A stretch of 64,000 nucleotides of DNA from an uncultured Phycisphaerales bacterium (GCA_905480395.1 CAJQQE010000032.1:40999-104998), one strand, 5' to 3'; numbered from the stretch's first letter, positions 35,063-44,452 are shown. Notes: generated from the letters alone by a model not told the origin. Numbers and translations are program-made.

Positions 35063-36403
35063 TCAACGCTGAAAAGCGTAGAGGCCCGGCATTTCCAGAA
35101 TCGAGGTCAACGCATCAAGCGCATCGCGGACCGACTGCAGCCGCTGGGGATCGGCGAGGTCCGAGTCGGTGGTCTCGTCGGGATACCAGCGCTCCACCCA
35201 TTGGACGAGTCGGTCGTAGCGATCGGGTGAGTACAGGCAGGGTGGATGCACCGAATTCAGGCCCGGCTCATCGAGCGGGATTCGAAGCCGAAGACAGGCA
35301 GGTCCGCCGCCATTTCGCATCGATTGCCGAAGATCAAAAACCTTGACGTGCTCGATCGGATTGTCCGAGCGGCTGACCAGCCGATCAAGGAGATCCGCGA
35401 CGGCCGGCGTCTCTGGGCATTCCGAAGGACAGATCAGGCACATTGATCCGTCGGGAAGCGTGACCAGTTGTGAGTTAAACAGATAGGAACGAACGGCCTC
35501 ATCCAGGCTGACCTCGGACGCCGTGACGGGAATTGGGATCAAGGCCCCATCGAGTCGGCGGTCGAGTTCTGCCAGCACTGATTCCTGATTCAGGAACGCG
35601 GACTCATGGTAGAGGAGCACGTTGAGATTTCCCACCGCGATGACGTCGTTGTGGAAGACGCCGGCGTCGATGGCGGCGGGATTCTGCTGGGCGAACACGC
35701 GGCGTGATTCCGGAACCTGAAGGAGATCAGCGACCGCGCGGGAGGCCGCGAGGGTCTGCCTCGCCACGAATCGTTGCGGGCCCTGGGAAGCGTCTTCTCC
35801 GACGCCATAGACGAAGAAGTGAATCCCCGAATCATCCCCGCTGGCGAGTCGGGTGTGATTGGCGGCGCCTTCATCGGTCAACCCATCACCGCGGATGGCC
35901 GCGTGAACCTGCACGCGAGATTGGTCAGGAAAAACCCGTCGAAGGATCCGTTCGGTGGTGGGTGGCTCGATCCGACGATGCGGCATGGTCTGGAGGTTGG
36001 CGACGACCATGTGTACGCGATGGTCGTCGGTATCGACCGCGGGCGCCACGGTGGCGGCATTCGCGGCCCACATAAAGGAAGAAGAGGATGCCCGCGCGAG
36101 CAGATGAGGGGCGTTGGCCGCGGCGGCCGCGAGTAGCGCCGAGTCGTCGCCGCCAAACCCCTCGGCCCGCAGCAGGTCGAGATCCGGTCGTTCGTGCGGT
36201 GGCAGCCACCCTTGAACGAGGCCCAATTCGGCCAGCGACCGCATTTTTGCGAGCCCCTGCAGGGCCGCTTCCCTCGGACGAGAGATCTCACCCTGATTCG
36301 AGGCACTGGCCACGTTTCCCGGGCTGAGGCCGGCATAGTTGTGGGTCGGGCCGACGATGGAATCGAAGTTCGCTTCTCGAACGGGATGGGTTCCGCTGGG
36401 CAT
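35063..36403 (-). CDS. astB: N-succinylarginine dihydrolase
   Basis: Second enzyme of the arginine succinyltransferase pathway; it releases CO2 and two ammonia from N2-succinylarginine. The ATG at 36403 gives 446 residues, as in E. coli AstB (447). Conserved segments are REANFDSIVGPTHNYAGLSPGN, VHAAIRGDGLTDEGAANHTR, DAGVFHNDVIAVGN (catalytic His) and MRNGGGPACLRLRIPL (catalytic Cys). TACGCT lies six bases before the ATG with no Shine-Dalgarno, so the mRNA is probably leaderless. No other ast gene is adjacent; the pathway would need astA, C, D and E elsewhere. Confidence 0.94.
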   Translation of the reverse strand: MPSGTHPVREANFDSIVGPTHNYAGLSPGNVASASNQGEISRPREAALQGLAKMRSLAELGLVQGWLPPHERPDLDLLRAEGFGGDDSALLAAAAANAPHLLARASSSSFMWAANAATVAPAVDTDDHRVHMVVANLQTMPHRRIEPPTTERILRRVFPDQSRVQVHAAIRGDGLTDEGAANHTRLASGDDSGIHFFVYGVGEDASQGPQRFVARQTLAASRAVADLLQVPESRRVFAQQNPAAIDAGVFHNDVIAVGNLNVLLYHESAFLNQESVLAELDRRLDGALIPIPVTASEVSLDEAVRSYLFNSQLVTLPDGSMCLICPSECPETPAVADLLDRLVSRSDNPIEHVKVFDLRQSMRNGGGPACLRLRIPLDEPGLNSVHPPCLYSPDRYDRLVQWVERWYPDETTDSDLADPQRLQSVRDALDALTSILEMPGLYAFQR

Positions 36404-36409
36404 TGGGGC

Positions 36410-36415
36410 AGCGTA
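36410..36415 (-). promoter_or_regulatory. astB: -10 box (TACGCT) for astB
   Basis: On the minus strand TACGCT is followed by GCCCCA and the astB ATG. Confidence 0.4.
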
Positions 36416-36486
36416 CCCGACGCTGATTCCCGCCGAGAACTGGTGACGAACTTGCTTCCAAAGACAGTTTTGGGAATCCGCATCGC

Positions 36487-36492
36487 TACACT
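36487..36492 (+). promoter_or_regulatory. -10 box (TACACT) for the transglutaminase-nnrD pair
   Basis: TACACT lies 20 bases before the ATG at 36513. This gives a short leader rather than a leaderless message. Confidence 0.4.
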
Positions 36493-36512
36493 CGAAAGTC
36501 ACTCACGCCCGC

Positions 36513-38198
36513 ATGCCGTGCGAGCCGGATGTTCACATGCCAAGCCAAGATCACCGATACCAGAACCCCGCCGATCGACGCTTCGATGATGACCATCGAA
36601 CGGGCGACGATCGGCCCGGCTTTGTTGGGTTTCTTCTGACGCTCACCATCTTGGTGCTCGCGATTGGCTCGGGGCTCACAACTCGGACGCAGGCGGCGGA
36701 TCTTCCCGTGGTGATGGAACAGGCCGCCGGCACCGCGGTCGCCGCCACGACGGCGAAGGCGAATCCTCAGGAGGAACGATGGTTTGCCTGCACCCTCGGT
36801 GGGAAAGCCTGCGGTCGGCTCCTCGAGCGAACCCGGGTTCTTGACGACGGCGGTCATTCCGTCGAGACCGAACTCTTGCTGCGATTCGTTCGTGACGGAA
36901 CCGTGACCGAGACCCGCATCACGAGCCGAATGGTCACCGACGCGGCAGGATCGCTTCAGGAGATGGAGGTCGTCCAGACCTTGGGGAATGTCCCATTGCG
37001 TTCCACGTGGCGTTTTCAGGGTGATCAGGTCGTCGAGACGAGATCCCAGGGAGGCCGTGCGGAGCGGACGGTCCGCCCCCGCCCGGAGGAGCCTTGGTTC
37101 ACACCAGCCGCCGCGTTGGCTGAAGTCACGCGACGTGGCGACGTGGGCGACGTGGGCGAGATCGACGAGATGGCAGATCCCATCACGCTTCGGGTGGTGG
37201 ATCCGGCCAACGGCCTGGAGCCCGTCGAAGTCAGCTATCGACGGCTCGGCTCCACCGACGTGGTCGTCGACGGGGAGGTTCGCGTCGGCGTCCGCTGGGA
37301 GATTCGTCAGCCGGATGCCCCGTTGGTCGAGGAGATCATCGATGCGTCGGGGGAGACGTTGGTAAGTCGGACCAGGCTCGGAGCTGGGCTGGGCGTCCTT
37401 GAGATCGCTCGAACGACGAAGGCTGCGGCGGCCAAAGCGGCCGACGGGGGCCTCGAAATTCTGGAAGCCGGAGAGGTTCGGCCCCGGTTCGCCGCCCGCG
37501 CCGGGAGGCCGGACATGGCCACGTCGGTCGAACTTCGAGTCACGCCTCGGCTCGGCGAGCTCATCGAACTGGAGAGTTGTGGCGCCCAGCAGGTTCGACG
37601 GGATGGCGACGGGCTCAAGGTGGTGGTAACCACCGGAAATGGAACTCCCTTCGATCCGTCCGGCGAGGTCTTTCTGGCGGTGACCCCGGTGGCGGATCAC
37701 ACCGATCCGGCGATTCGGCGTTTTGCCAACAGATCGATCCGCGGTTCGGAGACGCCACTGGCTCGGGCTGACGCACTTCGCCGATCGGTCTATCGGCACA
37801 TCACTCGGAAGGAACTTGCCACGGCTTTTGCAACCGCAGGCGAAACGGTTCGGCAACGTCGCGGAGATTGCACCGAGCATGCGGTACTGCTGGCCGCCGC
37901 GCTGCGGTCGATCGGTCTCCCTAGCAGAGTCGTGAATGGGTTGATTTGGATCCGAGCGGCCGGTGACGATCGCGGCGCGTACCTCTGGCACATGTGGACG
38001 CAGGTGGCCATCGACGGGCAGTGGCTTGATCTCGATGCGACGCTTCCGCCCGACGGCCCAGCCTTCCATCCAGGGCATCTGGCCATTACCACCGGAGATC
38101 TGTCATCGGCGTCTCTCAACTCGAGTGGCACGCAGATGCTGGAAGTGTTCGGGGCCATTGACATCGAGATTGTCAGAACGGAAACCAAGAAGCCATGA
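36513..38198 (+). CDS. Exported transglutaminase-like domain protein
   Basis: A 561-residue protein (or 553 from the ATG at 36537). An N-terminal hydrophobic segment (about residues 37-55, ending TRTQA) is a signal anchor or signal peptide. The C-terminal transglutaminase-like domain has the triad Cys453 (RRGDCTEHAVLLAAALRSIG), His493 (YLWHMWTQV) and Asp506 or Asp508 (WLDLDAT). In bacteria this fold usually acts as a cysteine protease or peptidoglycan-linked enzyme rather than a crosslinker. The 380 residues in between are beta-rich and unassigned. The stop overlaps the nnrD start (ATGA), so the two are translationally coupled. Confidence 0.78.
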   Translation: MPCEPDVHMPSQDHRYQNPADRRFDDDHRTGDDRPGFVGFLLTLTILVLAIGSGLTTRTQAADLPVVMEQAAGTAVAATTAKANPQEERWFACTLGGKACGRLLERTRVLDDGGHSVETELLLRFVRDGTVTETRITSRMVTDAAGSLQEMEVVQTLGNVPLRSTWRFQGDQVVETRSQGGRAERTVRPRPEEPWFTPAAALAEVTRRGDVGDVGEIDEMADPITLRVVDPANGLEPVEVSYRRLGSTDVVVDGEVRVGVRWEIRQPDAPLVEEIIDASGETLVSRTRLGAGLGVLEIARTTKAAAAKAADGGLEILEAGEVRPRFAARAGRPDMATSVELRVTPRLGELIELESCGAQQVRRDGDGLKVVVTTGNGTPFDPSGEVFLAVTPVADHTDPAIRRFANRSIRGSETPLARADALRRSVYRHITRKELATAFATAGETVRQRRGDCTEHAVLLAAALRSIGLPSRVVNGLIWIRAAGDDRGAYLWHMWTQVAIDGQWLDLDATLPPDGPAFHPGHLAITTGDLSSASLNSSGTQMLEVFGAIDIEIVRTETKKP

Positions 38199-39136
38199 CC
38201 AGCCTCGACTTGGAACCGTTGGACACGTTGCCAACCTTCCCCCCTCGTCCCGCAAACGGGCACAAGGGGACGTTCGGGACCACGCTGGTCATCGGCGGTG
38301 CCACGAGGCCACGGCGTATGCTCGGGGGACCATGTCTGGCCGCGCGGGCGGCGTTGCGGAGCGGTGCGGGGCTGGCGGTGCTGGCGGTTCCGGAGTCACT
38401 GGCGACCGCGGCCCTGACCCTCTTACCGGAAGCGACGGCGGTCCCACTCCCGATCGACGAGGGTTGTTCCAGGGCCGCCCTCGAACTCGTTCAAGACGCT
38501 GCGATCGGGGCGCATGCCGTCGTCTGCGGGCCAGGGCTCGGTCGGCCCGAGGGCATTGATCGATTGGTCGCGATGGTGGCGGATCTGGAGGACCGACCGA
38601 GGGTGCTCGATGCAGATGCGTTGAACTCCATCGCGGCGACGTCGCCCCGTTCGCTCCGCGGGCCGCTGATCCTCACGCCACACCCCGGTGAATGGAATCG
38701 ACTGGCTCGTGCCGTCGGCATCGTCGATGACGCGATGGATGACCAGCGACGGCCGGCCGCGGCCGCCGCCCTCGCCCGACGCCTCGATGCGGGTGGTGGG
38801 CCAGTGGTCGTCGTGCTCAAAGGTGATCGAACCGTCGTCAGTGATGGGCGTCGGTTCTGGCGCAGCGAAGTTGCCAATCCGGCGCTCGCGACTGGCGGAA
38901 CGGGTGACGTGCTCGCCGGAGTGATCGGGGGTTTGCTTGCCCAGTTTCATCCCCGGGCCGGCGCGCCGGCCAGATCACCCACGCTTGACGCGTTCGAGAT
39001 CGCCTGTCTTGGCGTCGCCTGGCATTCTGAAGCGGGGAATGTTTGGCGCGATGTTCACGGTGACGCCGGTCTGCTCGCCCATGAACTTGCCGACGCGCTT
39101 CCGTTGGCGCGGCGACGAATGACCGAGCCGTCTTGA
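38195..39136 (+). CDS. nnrD: ADP/ATP-dependent NAD(P)H-hydrate dehydratase
   Basis: Repairs hydrated NAD(P)H by dehydration. The 313-residue protein is the stand-alone kinase-like domain. It shows KGTFGTTLVIGGA, VVCGPGLG, RVLDADALNSIA, LILTPHPGEWNRLA, VVVVLKGDRTVV and NPALATGGTGDVLAGVIGG, the last holding the nucleotide-binding loop and catalytic Asp. The epimerase partner domain (NnrE) that is often fused at the N-terminus is missing here. It overlaps the transglutaminase gene by four bases; a functional link is not obvious. Confidence 0.92.
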   Translation: MTSLDLEPLDTLPTFPPRPANGHKGTFGTTLVIGGATRPRRMLGGPCLAARAALRSGAGLAVLAVPESLATAALTLLPEATAVPLPIDEGCSRAALELVQDAAIGAHAVVCGPGLGRPEGIDRLVAMVADLEDRPRVLDADALNSIAATSPRSLRGPLILTPHPGEWNRLARAVGIVDDAMDDQRRPAAAAALARRLDAGGGPVVVVLKGDRTVVSDGRRFWRSEVANPALATGGTGDVLAGVIGGLLAQFHPRAGAPARSPTLDAFEIACLGVAWHSEAGNVWRDVHGDAGLLAHELADALPLARRRMTEPS

Positions 39137-39154
39137 ACCGAGGCGTCGTCGATC

Positions 39155-39185
39155 TTGACGCAACTTTTGAGGTGCGTGCTACACT
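39155..39185 (+). promoter_or_regulatory. Promoter of the YhaM-type gene, giving a leaderless mRNA
   Basis: TTGACG (39155-39160) and TACACT (39180-39185) are 19 bases apart. The -10 box is followed by CGGCGT and the ATG at 39192. This has the best -35 among the leaderless promoters. Confidence 0.55.
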
Positions 39186-39191
39186 CGGCGT

Positions 39192-40196
39192 ATGCAAGAG
39201 GCTGAAACAATCGTCGCCGCAGATCGCTGGCACCTTGATGTGGCGGACATGACGCCCGGTACCCGGGTCGACGGCGTGTATGCCATTCTCAACCCTCAGG
39301 TGAGCGCGAGCCGGTCTGGGAAACCATTTCTCAAGTGCATCATCCGCGACGCGACCGGTCGGGTGAATGGCCGAATGTGGTCGATCGACGATCCGATCCT
39401 CGAGACCCTGGGAAGAGCGGCCTTCGTTTCGGTCGCCGGATCGTGCGAGAACTTCAACGACCAGATTCAGTTAAAGATTGAGCGAATCGAACCGGCGGAA
39501 GTCGACGCAGAGGAATTGAGGCGCCTGCTTCCCACGAGCCAGCGTGATCCAGAGGCGATGTTCGCTGACGTGCGAGCGCTCCTGGATTCGATCTCTCACC
39601 CCGCGGTCAAAGGGCTCATCGAGGCCTACCTTGGCGACGCCGCGTTTGTCTCTCGATTCACGCAGGCTCCTGCCGCCATTTCAGTGCATCATGCCTACCT
39701 CGGTGGTCTCGTGGAGCACACGCTTCAACTACTCAACGCCGCCAATGTGATTCTCCCGCAGTATCCCGATCTCAATCGTGACATCGTGCTCGCGGGGCTC
39801 TTCCTTCACGACTCGGGGAAGGTGCTGGAGTTCGATCTCCAACGATTTGAGTACACCCGTCGGGGCAACCTCATCGGGCATTTGATGGATGGCGTGATCA
39901 TGCTGGAGACGTATGCCGCGAAGGCAAAGCTCGCGGGATCCGCGCCGCTCCCGCCGGACGCGAAACTCGCGATCCAGCACATCATCGCGAGTCACCACAA
40001 TCGGCCGGAGTTCGGTGCGATCAAACAGCCCGCTACCCCCGAGGCGATCTTCTGCAGTCGTCTCGACGATCTTGACGCGGCCACGCAGATCGCGTTGGAA
40101 GCGGCCGATCGATCCGCGGTCACCGGCGATTTCACCGAGCAGATCCACGCCCTCGATGGCGTTCGGATCTACCGTCGCCCGCCCCTCGCGGACTGA
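39192..40196 (+). CDS. YhaM-type 3'-5' exoribonuclease (OB-fold plus HD domain)
   Basis: A 334-residue protein. Residues about 15-105 form a nucleic-acid-binding OB-fold (GVYAILNPQVSASRSGKPFLKCIIRDATGRVNGRMW in three strands). The HD phosphohydrolase domain follows, with SVHHAYLGGLVEHTLQL, LAGLFLHDSGKV (the HD pair) and IQHIIASHHNRPEFGA. This order and these motifs are those of YhaM of Firmicutes, which degrades RNA and DNA from the 3' end. Cytoplasmic. It has its own promoter abutting the start codon. It meets the BshC-like gene tail to tail. Confidence 0.85.
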   Translation: MQEAETIVAADRWHLDVADMTPGTRVDGVYAILNPQVSASRSGKPFLKCIIRDATGRVNGRMWSIDDPILETLGRAAFVSVAGSCENFNDQIQLKIERIEPAEVDAEELRRLLPTSQRDPEAMFADVRALLDSISHPAVKGLIEAYLGDAAFVSRFTQAPAAISVHHAYLGGLVEHTLQLLNAANVILPQYPDLNRDIVLAGLFLHDSGKVLEFDLQRFEYTRRGNLIGHLMDGVIMLETYAAKAKLAGSAPLPPDAKLAIQHIIASHHNRPEFGAIKQPATPEAIFCSRLDDLDAATQIALEAADRSAVTGDFTEQIHALDGVRIYRRPPLAD

Positions 40197-40208
40197 GGCT
40201 CGCTCAAC

Positions 40209-41687
40209 TCACACGCTGGTGAACGACGCTCGGATCGACGATCCGAGCGTCTTCAACGCGCGAGCTTCGTGGAGGGGGAAGGCCCAGGTTCGATCCTCAG
40301 CGATCATCGAACTGGATTGCGAGTCGGCCTGGGCTCGGACCCTTGCTTCCACGGCTTCAAGCCTCGCGGCCTGGTCTTCCCGGGCGGCCTGCACTCGGGC
40401 GCGGAGTCTTAGATAGGCCTGTCGTCGGGCCAGGCTTCGGCGGGGGGCCTCAGTGATCGCGGCGAGCAACTCGTCTCGCCGTCCAGATCCCTCACTCCCA
40501 AGATCCGGATCGTTGCGAAGCCGATGGAGGAAGGTCGGATCGGCCTCTCGATCAAAGATGGGGGCGACGAGGGGAAGTCTGCAGGTTGCCGTCGCGACGA
40601 ATGCGGGCGCGAGCGAGCCGGCGATGTCCTCCCCCAACCAGTTCGAGATCCAGAGTTCCATCGCCTCGTCGTAGATCGCGCCACCGAGGCCATGAACGAA
40701 ACCATCACAGGCCCCGAGTCGGCACAACGCGGTGGCGAGCATCGCGCGGGGGCGGAGTTCGCCGGGTTCGATTTTTTCGTCGGCGAACACCGGAACCCGA
40801 CCGTCCGGGGTGCTTCTCCAGAGTGGAAGTTCGAGCCGTGGGCCCTGACCGAGTAAGCGAGCAACCGCGCGTGGCGCCCGTCCGCCTCGATCCTTCGCTC
40901 GATGGTTTCGGTGGGCTTCGATCGCCACGTCGTGGGATCGTGCCGCGGCGGTTGGGTCCGACATGAGTCGATCCAGGAGCCACTCGCCGATGGGTGATTC
41001 GAGCAGGCCGCTCATTGATCGTCGGGGGATTGATCCCGTGAAAGGCGCTGCGAGCGACGCGGTGGCGGCGCCGATCTGCATGGCGAGGCTCTCCGCATCA
41101 CGATGAGCCTCGAGGGCCTCGCGGATGGAATCGATGCCCGCAAGGACGCTGGGGAGAAACTCGCCGGCGGGAGGCGAGCTGGCCATTCCAGCGGGGCGAT
41201 CGCGAGCACAAAGACCTTGGGCCGACGGAAGGGCCCTCCATTCGAGTCGTTGGAGAGACGGGCCAGAACCCGAGGGCAGGGAGATGAGCCCTCCATCGTT
41301 GGCGTCGTGGTCTGCGATGAAATGCACGGTTTGGAGGTCTTCGTGAACTTCCGAGGCCGCGGCGAGCGAGAGATCCTTGGCCAGAATTCCCGGGTGCCAG
41401 ATCTGGGCCTGATGACCGGTGGCAAGCACCGGTCGGTCGGGATCAAGGCCGATGGACAATCGGGTCTGACGTCGGATCGACGCGAGTGGATCGGGTCGTT
41501 CGGCGAGGGTTGCTGACCACCACAGGTGGGGTTCGGGTTTGAGGATCGCCTCGGTCACCATCACCTCGATCTTATGTTCATGGGCTTCACGGGAGGAGAT
41601 GATATTCAATCGCTCGGGCATCCATCGCGGGCGCTGATCGGTCTGATTGGGTACCGCGTCTGCGAAGGGGGAGTCGGCCCCATTCAC
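40209..41687 (-). CDS. BshC-like protein (bacillithiol cysteine-adding enzyme superfamily)
   Basis: About 492 residues from a GTG at 41687; later ATGs at 41621 and 41561 are possible starts. VLATGHQAQIWHPGILAKDLSLAAA, then VHFIADHDANDGG, parallels the TGQQxGLxxGPLYTxYK and FWIAxEDHD segments of BshC. ELRPRAMLATALCRLGACDGFVHGLGGAIYDEAMELW parallels its SP-RPLxQD region. BshC adds cysteine to GlcN-malate in bacillithiol synthesis. This protein differs at many positions (HQ for QQ, HGLGG for GGP), so it may make a different product. No bshA or bshB is adjacent. The last third is Arg/Ala-rich and probably coiled. Confidence 0.5.
   Translation of the reverse strand: MNGADSPFADAVPNQTDQRPRWMPERLNIISSREAHEHKIEVMVTEAILKPEPHLWWSATLAERPDPLASIRRQTRLSIGLDPDRPVLATGHQAQIWHPGILAKDLSLAAASEVHEDLQTVHFIADHDANDGGLISLPSGSGPSLQRLEWRALPSAQGLCARDRPAGMASSPPAGEFLPSVLAGIDSIREALEAHRDAESLAMQIGAATASLAAPFTGSIPRRSMSGLLESPIGEWLLDRLMSDPTAAARSHDVAIEAHRNHRAKDRGGRAPRAVARLLGQGPRLELPLWRSTPDGRVPVFADEKIEPGELRPRAMLATALCRLGACDGFVHGLGGAIYDEAMELWISNWLGEDIAGSLAPAFVATATCRLPLVAPIFDREADPTFLHRLRNDPDLGSEGSGRRDELLAAITEAPRRSLARRQAYLRLRARVQAAREDQAARLEAVEARVRAQADSQSSSMIAEDRTWAFPLHEARALKTLGSSIRASFTSV
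40225..40251. repeat. Perfect 12-bp inverted repeat at the convergent gene ends
   Basis: GACGCTCGGATC (40225-40236) and GATCCGAGCGTC (40240-40251) flank GAC. The hairpin lies in the last codons of the BshC-like gene and just after yhaM, where it could stop or protect the yhaM transcript. There is no clear T run. Confidence 0.6.
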
Positions 41688-41809
41688 CCGAAACGCGTGC
41701 GGCGTTCATGAACTCGGAGAAATGACGAAACGGCGACCGATCGAGCCGATCCCAGCGGCGATGTCCGGAATGATCTTGACGAGGACATCGCCCCGCGCGG
41801 GTGACCCAA

Positions 41810-42574
41810 TCAGAGGGATGAACTGACGGCGTTCAGATTCTGGTCGGCGAGTTCTTTGGCACACTTGGCGACTTCTCGATCGAAGGTGCGTCGATAGACG
41901 GCAAGGCGATTTTCGGCATCATCGAGCGGGCCACCAAAGGACCTCGTAGGGTCGTTGTAGATGAGGCGAACTGGAAGTTCCTCGATCCGCAGGCCATTGG
42001 CGATGGCTTGGACCCAGAATTGCATCGGAAAATCGTAGCCGTCGATATCGAGGTCGAGGCCGACGACCGCGTTCACGCGGTACGCCTTGAACCCGCAGAA
42101 GGCATCGGTCAGTTCCAGATCGAGGGTGCGGTTGATCTCGCCGGTAAGTAGGTGATTGATCAATCGACGGTCGGGTGGGGGCGCATCGACTCGGCTGGCT
42201 TCGTCGAGGTAACGGCTCCCCGAGACCACGTCCACGTCGTTTCGTTTGATGGCTTCGAGAAAGCGGGGGATCGCCGCGGGTTCATGCTGCTCATCGCAGT
42301 CCATGGTGACCAGCCAGTCGAATCCGTCGACGGCCGCCCATCGGAACATGTCCATCATGCTGCGTCCGTATCCACGATTCGTGGCGTGGCGGATCACTTC
42401 GACGGGATGCTTGGAAAGCAGCATTGGCGTGCGGTCGGTCGAGCCGTCGTCGATCACCAGAATGTCCTGGATACGCTTCCGAACTTCAGTCAGCACGTTG
42501 TCGACGTAGCGTTCCTCGTTGTAGACGGGGATGGCGAGGAGTACGCGGGGTTCTGGTGATTTAGATTGGATCAT
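41810..42574 (-). CDS. Family 2 glycosyltransferase (dolichol-phosphate-mannose synthase-like)
   Basis: A 254-residue GT-A protein: LLAIPVYNEERYVDNVL, ILVIDDGSTDRT, HATNRGYGRSMMDMFRWAA, WLVTMDCDEQHEP (DxD-like), VVSGSRYL and LTDAFCGFKAYR. These match soluble polyprenyl-phosphate sugar transferases. It lacks C-terminal membrane helices, so it would work at the membrane surface or with a partner. The sugar donor cannot be told. The final 30 residues are a charged helix. It is separated by 92 bases from the secreted protein gene upstream; no other cell-wall gene is adjacent. Confidence 0.8.
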   Translation of the reverse strand: MIQSKSPEPRVLLAIPVYNEERYVDNVLTEVRKRIQDILVIDDGSTDRTPMLLSKHPVEVIRHATNRGYGRSMMDMFRWAAVDGFDWLVTMDCDEQHEPAAIPRFLEAIKRNDVDVVSGSRYLDEASRVDAPPPDRRLINHLLTGEINRTLDLELTDAFCGFKAYRVNAVVGLDLDIDGYDFPMQFWVQAIANGLRIEELPVRLIYNDPTRSFGGPLDDAENRLAVYRRTFDREVAKCAKELADQNLNAVSSSL

Positions 42575-42666
42575 CGGAAATCGATCTCTGTCTCGGGTGC
42601 CGCGAGTCGTCTGCGACGTCTCACAATAAAGAATTGCAGGTCGGGGTTGTTCGGAAGGGCTTTCGC

Positions 42667-44295
42667 TCAGTCGTCGAGCTGGATGCCTTTTCGGGCGTAC
42701 ATCTCTCGGATCTTCTCAGGATCCATTCGGGTCCATCGGATACCGCCCGCGGCGGCATCGGTGGGTGCGACGCGAACATCAACGATGCCATCTGGGCCAA
42801 GCTCGTGGACGGCCTGTCGGGCGTCTTCAAAGGCTCGGCTCTTCAAGACCCAACGGCCGTCTTGGTCGACGCTCCAGTTCTCCAGCCGCCGAGTGATGCT
42901 CTGGCGGTCGTCATTCCAGGCGTAGAGTCCGAATTCGCAGGCCGGCGCATCGATGATGTCCAGGAGCGTGGGAAGGAGCAATCGCTCGGCTTCAGAGAGA
43001 TAGAGCGTGAGTTCCATTGGCACGTCGAGTCGGACGATCTGCCGATCGAAGGTGTTTCTCGATTGCTCAAGAACCTCGATCCAGCGTCGTGGGTTCTTCG
43101 TCGTCGGGCGAGGGCGGAAGCCAGTGATTGATTCAGAAACCGTCTCCTTCACGTTTTTCTGCCGGGCGGTCAGCAGCATCGTCCAGGTTTCCTCTTCGCG
43201 ATCCCATGAGAGCCAGGCTCGATGATCGATGTCCACCACCGGGCCGCTCTTGGTTCTCGGGATTTGCCGCATTCGGATTCGGACCAGCAGCCCGGTATCG
43301 CGGCCCGTTCGAGACTTCGGCGTCAGATCTCCAATGCCCTCCGGTCCCGTCTCATGCACCGAGACGCCCGCGTAGCCAAACTCGATGTCACGGCCTTCCG
43401 CATCGAACGCATGCATGCGATACCAGACCTCTTCGGGCATTCTCTTCAGGAGGGTCCGCAAGGCCGCCTCGTCGACTCGGCGGAGGATGTCCGCGCCGCG
43501 TTCTTGTTTGACCAATGACTGGCCGGCAATCTCGAATTCATCGCTGATGGTGAGCGATTCGAGCATCGAATCAAAGACCGGTCCACTCCATCGGTTCTTG
43601 TCGCCGAGGCATTCGATCTGCAGGAATCGATTCGGTCCGGTTTGGACGAAGTACCAGTCGTAACGGGCCACTCGTCCAGAGGAGTGGGGGTACTCCGCGG
43701 TGGTGATCGATGCGGGGAGTTCCGCCACCGTGCCTTCAAGGGTCTGCTGGACGAACGTCATTTCCGGATTGACCCGCTCTGAATCGGCGACAAATGCGGC
43801 GAGCAAGGTCTCCGGCGTCGGTGTCGCGGTCGCCCCAAACGTGCCGTTTTCCGGTGGCGGCTGCTTCAGAATTCGGATGGTGACGGCCCACTTTGGTGGC
43901 TGTTCTTCGGCATCGAGAATTCGAAGTACCGAGCCATCGCCGAGGCTGGTGTGCGTGGCTTGACTCCCGGATGGAAGGAGGAGCCGGCACCCCAAGACGT
44001 TCGATCGGATTTCTCTCCGGTCATCCACCGGAGTTGGATCGGGCTTCCAACCTTCTATCGCGGTATCTTGAAGTGGGTTTTGAAGCGTTATCGGTCGTGA
44101 TATCGGTCCCGGTGCCGTCGGCTGGGAAGCGATGGCAGCCGGGTTGGCCCCAAGGCCGGTGGCAGCGGCAAGCAACACGGCGGCGCACCAGGTCCGAATC
44201 GACGATGTCGGTGCCGAAAGGCACCCTTCGGGACTGGTCTTCAAGGGCGGGCTCCGCTGGGAAAACAAGGCTCGGGGCAATTCAGGGAATCTCAA
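42667..44295 (-). CDS. Large secreted protein of unknown function
   Basis: About 542 residues from a TTG at 44295; no ATG exists ahead of the export signal (IRTWCAAVLLAAATGLGA, then AIAS). The mature protein is mixed alpha/beta with repeated strands such as YDWYFVQTGPNRFLQIECLG, WYRMHAFDAEGRDIEFGYAG and WLSWDREEETWTMLLTARQ. The last of these reads like a domain that processes or measures something repetitive. No catalytic motif or named family is recognised. A TACAAT box 14 bases before the TTG supports a start near this position. The C-terminus is basic and helical (DPEKIREMYARKG). Confidence 0.65.
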   Translation of the reverse strand: MRFPELPRALFSQRSPPLKTSPEGCLSAPTSSIRTWCAAVLLAAATGLGANPAAIASQPTAPGPISRPITLQNPLQDTAIEGWKPDPTPVDDRREIRSNVLGCRLLLPSGSQATHTSLGDGSVLRILDAEEQPPKWAVTIRILKQPPPENGTFGATATPTPETLLAAFVADSERVNPEMTFVQQTLEGTVAELPASITTAEYPHSSGRVARYDWYFVQTGPNRFLQIECLGDKNRWSGPVFDSMLESLTISDEFEIAGQSLVKQERGADILRRVDEAALRTLLKRMPEEVWYRMHAFDAEGRDIEFGYAGVSVHETGPEGIGDLTPKSRTGRDTGLLVRIRMRQIPRTKSGPVVDIDHRAWLSWDREEETWTMLLTARQKNVKETVSESITGFRPRPTTKNPRRWIEVLEQSRNTFDRQIVRLDVPMELTLYLSEAERLLLPTLLDIIDAPACEFGLYAWNDDRQSITRRLENWSVDQDGRWVLKSRAFEDARQAVHELGPDGIVDVRVAPTDAAAGGIRWTRMDPEKIREMYARKGIQLDD

Positions 44296-44309
44296 TCGAA
44301 GGACGGCAG

Positions 44310-44315
44310 ATTGTA
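44310..44315 (-). promoter_or_regulatory. -10 box (TACAAT) for the secreted protein gene
   Basis: On the minus strand TACAAT lies 14 bases before the TTG start, so the leader would be only a few bases long. Confidence 0.4.
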
Positions 44316-44418
44316 CGCGCCTTGCCTTGCTCGGAGCGGTCGGGCGGAAACCTCAGGAGCTCGAGGATCCGTAACGCTCCATAGGAGCTCTTTTTCGTGA
44401 TTCACAGTCTTCGGAAGG

Positions 44419-44446
44419 TTGACAGGAGTGGCGAAATCTGTACTAT
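44419..44446 (+). promoter_or_regulatory. Strong sigma-70-type promoter of the ribosomal protein cluster
   Basis: Perfect TTGACA (44419-44424), a 16-base spacer and TACTAT (44441-44446). This is the best promoter in the window and points to rpsJ. The predicted RNA start is near 44453. Confidence 0.8.
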
Positions 44447-44452
44447 TCGCCG

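Noticed and set aside
36486..38078. 530-codon open frame antisense to the transglutaminase gene
   Set aside because: No protein-like features; the sense gene has signal sequence and full catalytic triad.
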